From contig NZ_CP113865.1 of NCBI RefSeq assembly GCF_026810225.1, forward strand, positions 287,001 through 351,000: a DNA stretch of 64,000 nucleotides. The letters are read 5' to 3'. Positions within the stretch are counted from its first letter, which is position 1, and each line of letters begins with the position of its first letter. Positions 62,324-64,000 of this stretch are shown here, one piece after another. This stretch comes from Caldicellulosiruptor morganii. GTDB lineage: Bacteria > Bacillota > Thermoanaerobacteria > Caldicellulosiruptorales > Caldicellulosiruptoraceae. A program made the position numbers and the translations under genes. The notes beneath the pieces are model-generated. The model did no database searches. It saw only the letters and a program-made list of their open reading frames with translations, and was not told the DNA's origin.

Positions 62324-63079
62324 ATGGGAGCAAAACAAAAGCTTACAATAGATGCAAAAGGCATACATTACAAAGAGCTAAATGAGATGATTGAAAATGC
62401 GCTGAATGAGGGGTATAAAGAGATTGATTTGATAAATGTAAACGGTCAGCGCTATATAGGTGATGGGCTGACATTCCCGGATAGAAAACTCAATATCTAT
62501 GGCACCCCGGGCAATGATATGGCAGCTTTTATGAACGGGCTTACAATAGAGGTTTTTGCCAATGGTCAGGACGGTATAGGAAATACAATGAATGCAGGGA
62601 AAATCATAGTCCACGGCTCGGCGGGTGACATTCTGGGCTATGGTATGCGCGGTGGCGAGATATTTATCAAAGGCGATGTTGGCTACAGAGTGGGCATTCA
62701 CATGAAGGAGTATATGGATAAAATACCTGTGCTTGTTGTTGGTGGCAAGGCAGGCGACTTTTTGGGTGAGTATATGGCGGGTGGAAGAATTATTGTTCTT
62801 GGGCTGACCTTGAAAGAGGATGAGGAGATAACAGGGCTTTACTGTGGCACCGGCATGCACGGTGGAATTATGTATTTGAGAGGAAAGCTCGAGACATATC
62901 AGCTTGGGAAAGAGGTTAAGATAGTTGATATGGAAGAGGAGGATTACAAGTTTATTGACAGATATGTAACAGAATTTGTTAAATACTTTGGTTACAGCAA
63001 AGAGTTTATAATGTCAAAGCCGTTTTACAAGCTAATTCCGTACAACAAACGCCCCTATGGAAAACTTTATGCTTATTAA
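62324..63079 (+). CDS. Glutamate synthase GXGXG-domain subunit, copy 2
   Basis: A 251-residue protein from ATG 62324 (MGAKQKLTID), very close to copy 1, with all the glycine turns kept. The longer frame from 62246 overlaps the flavoprotein gene and is not likely. A hairpin follows, as in copy 1. Confidence 0.92.
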   Translation: MGAKQKLTIDAKGIHYKELNEMIENALNEGYKEIDLINVNGQRYIGDGLTFPDRKLNIYGTPGNDMAAFMNGLTIEVFANGQDGIGNTMNAGKIIVHGSAGDILGYGMRGGEIFIKGDVGYRVGIHMKEYMDKIPVLVVGGKAGDFLGEYMAGGRIIVLGLTLKEDEEITGLYCGTGMHGGIMYLRGKLETYQLGKEVKIVDMEEEDYKFIDRYVTEFVKYFGYSKEFIMSKPFYKLIPYNKRPYGKLYAY

Positions 63080-63098
63080 TTTAAAGGGATTGGAAAGT

Positions 63099-63125
63099 GG
63101 TCAGTGGTAAAGTCTACCATTGACC
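63099..63125 (+). terminator. Hairpin after the glutamate synthase operon, copy 2
   Basis: GGTCAGTGGTA (63099-63109) pairs with TACCATTGACC (63115-63125), then a T-rich stretch. Relative to copy 1 the GGCC...GGCC ends became GGTC...GACC, a compensating pair change. Confidence 0.7.
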
Positions 63126-63159
63126 GCTTTATATTATTTTTTTCAAAAAGAGGGGGGTT

Positions 63160-63222
63160 TTGCTTCTGGATATTGAAAGGGTTTTGTTTGAAATGATAAA
63201 ATACTTTAAAACAGATTTTTGA
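63160..63222 (+). pseudogene. HD-domain gene remnant, copy 2
   Basis: Starts as in copy 1 (LLDIERVLFEMIKYFKTDF) and stops after 20 codons. The next bases match the region after the copy 1 stop (GGTCAACAGC...GTGCGTGTTG), so about 420 nt were deleted. Confidence 0.85.
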
Positions 63223-63239
63223 TAGCAGTTTGGCAGCAT

Positions 63240-63266
63240 GGTCAACAGCAAAAGTGCGTGTTGACC
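63240..63266 (+). terminator. Hairpin after the HD remnant
   Basis: GGTCAACA (63240-63247) pairs with TGTTGACC (63259-63266). It corresponds to the copy 1 terminator at 26438-26472 but has lost its T run. Confidence 0.6.
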
Positions 63267-63310
63267 CTGAAAAAAATAAAATAATGTAGTATGGTAGGAG
63301 GGAAGTAGAT

Positions 63311-64000
63311 ATGGACTTTTTACTGAGTATTTTGCCAATTTTACTTGTCCTTGTGCTTCTTGTCTTTATGAAAAAGACTGCAGACTTTGCAGGGCTTGTT
63401 GGATGGCTTGCAACTGCCATCATTGCAATCTTTTATTTTCACACCTCATTTGATGTTGTTTTAAAATCTTCCATTATGGAATTTCTGGCAGCACTTCCTG
63501 TGTCTCTGGTTGTTGTCACTTCAATTTTGCAGCTAAATGTCATGGAATCTGCCGGTGCTATGAAAAGAATTATTGTGTTTATAAAAGGGCTTGCTAAGGA
63601 TGACAGGGTATTTCAGGCGCTTATTTTAAACGTCGGTTTTGGGACATTTCTGGCAGCAACCGGTGCAATACCAGTGACAGTGCTTCCACCCATTTTGATT
63701 GGGCTCGGGTATTCGACGTTTGCTGCAATTGCCCTGTCTGCAGTCGGATTTGATGCGCTCTGTACATATGCGCTGCTTGGCACACCGCTTGTTGTGTTTT
63801 CTCAAATTGCAAATGTTGATTTGATAACAGCGGCAAGGTATTTTCTGCCATTTGTTGGAGTGGTGTCATTTACAATCTCGCTTGCAATGCTTTTTATAAT
63901 CGGCAATAGCAGGTTTGTCAAAAGAGGTTTTATCCCTGCTATAATAGTGGGTCTGACATCGTATGCAGCTGCAGAGCTTGCAATTCTGGTAAAAGCACCG
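63311..64000 (+). CDS. Lactate permease family transporter, N-terminal part (cut by window edge)
   Basis: 230 residues, open to the window end, with seven or so membrane helices. VGFGTFLAATGAIPVTVLPP and the helix LALSAVGFDALCTYALLGTP-like stretch fit the LctP/L-lactate permease family (about 500 residues when complete). GGAGGG lies 8 nt before ATG 63311. Substrate (lactate, glycolate or another acid) cannot be set from sequence. It is native to the right flank of copy 2. Confidence 0.8.
   Translation, partial: MDFLLSILPILLVLVLLVFMKKTADFAGLVGWLATAIIAIFYFHTSFDVVLKSSIMEFLAALPVSLVVVTSILQLNVMESAGAMKRIIVFIKGLAKDDRVFQALILNVGFGTFLAATGAIPVTVLPPILIGLGYSTFAAIALSAVGFDALCTYALLGTPLVVFSQIANVDLITAARYFLPFVGVVSFTISLAMLFIIGNSRFVKRGFIPAIIVGLTSYAAAELAILVKAP

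Larger units (their letters stand above)
55397..63267 (+). repeat. Direct repeat copy 2: cupin, split glutamate synthase operon, HD remnant
   Basis: Same gene order and orientation as 20036-26472. Three lesions mark it: a two-base expansion in the cupin gene, an IS110 insertion (58661-60547) between the FMN and ferredoxin genes, and a deletion of most of the HD gene. The right flank is a lactate-permease-family gene, not the IS110 remnant seen after copy 1. Confidence 0.97.

Overview
The window looks like the chromosome of an anaerobic, low-GC thermophilic Firmicute, most probably Caldicellulosiruptor or a close relative. This is inferred from the AT-rich DNA, strong GGAGG ribosome sites, SpoVG, a Bacillus-type PurR, a split ferredoxin-type glutamate synthase, and a dense mix of IS110, IS256, ISLre2, ISL3 and IS1182 elements. 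No database search was run.

Layout. (1) 1-20 kb is ordinary core chromosome: murC (cut by the window edge), purR, spoVG, an exported polysaccharide-deacetylase-like protein, a DUF4129 membrane protein, a tadA-like deaminase, an anti-sigma-type ATPase, a KDG/KDPG module (DeoR regulator, kinase remnant, eda, kdgK), a Gld-type ABC system, a CaCA exchanger, and a P-type ATPase behind a yybP-ykoY (manganese) riboswitch. (2) 20.0-26.5 kb is a cupin gene facing a five-gene split glutamate synthase operon plus an HD-domain gene. (3) 26.5-55.4 kb is an accessory region: an IS110 remnant, a MarR regulator with a heterodimeric ABC exporter, an AraC regulator with a frameshifted iron alcohol dehydrogenase, nested IS remnants, a C39-ABC exporter cut by an IS256 end, an intact IS110 with a structured 5' leader, a radical-SAM RiPP cluster, an intact IS256, phage- or plasmid-like genes including a sigma-70-like protein, a repeat-rich non-coding stretch, and the 3' half of a tRNA-Arg. 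(4) 55.4-63.3 kb is a second, direct copy of the glutamate synthase block, decayed at three points (cupin frameshift, IS110 insertion, HD deletion). (5) The window ends in a lactate-permease-family gene.

How the genes work together. The two synthase operons should each make glutamate from glutamine and 2-oxoglutarate, using separate glutaminase, FMN synthase, GXGXG, ferredoxin and flavoprotein subunits. The RiPP cluster (41.6-48.2 kb) has a precursor peptide, a PqqD-SPASM radical SAM enzyme, a stand-alone PqqD-like protein, a cobalamin-type radical SAM enzyme (frameshifted), a membrane-anchored C39-like protease and a two-gene ABC exporter.

Most notable are the RiPP cluster with its single-cysteine hydrophobic core, the structured leaders of the two IS110 elements (bridge RNA candidates), and the 35.4-kb-spaced direct repeat, which makes the accessory region potentially excisable.
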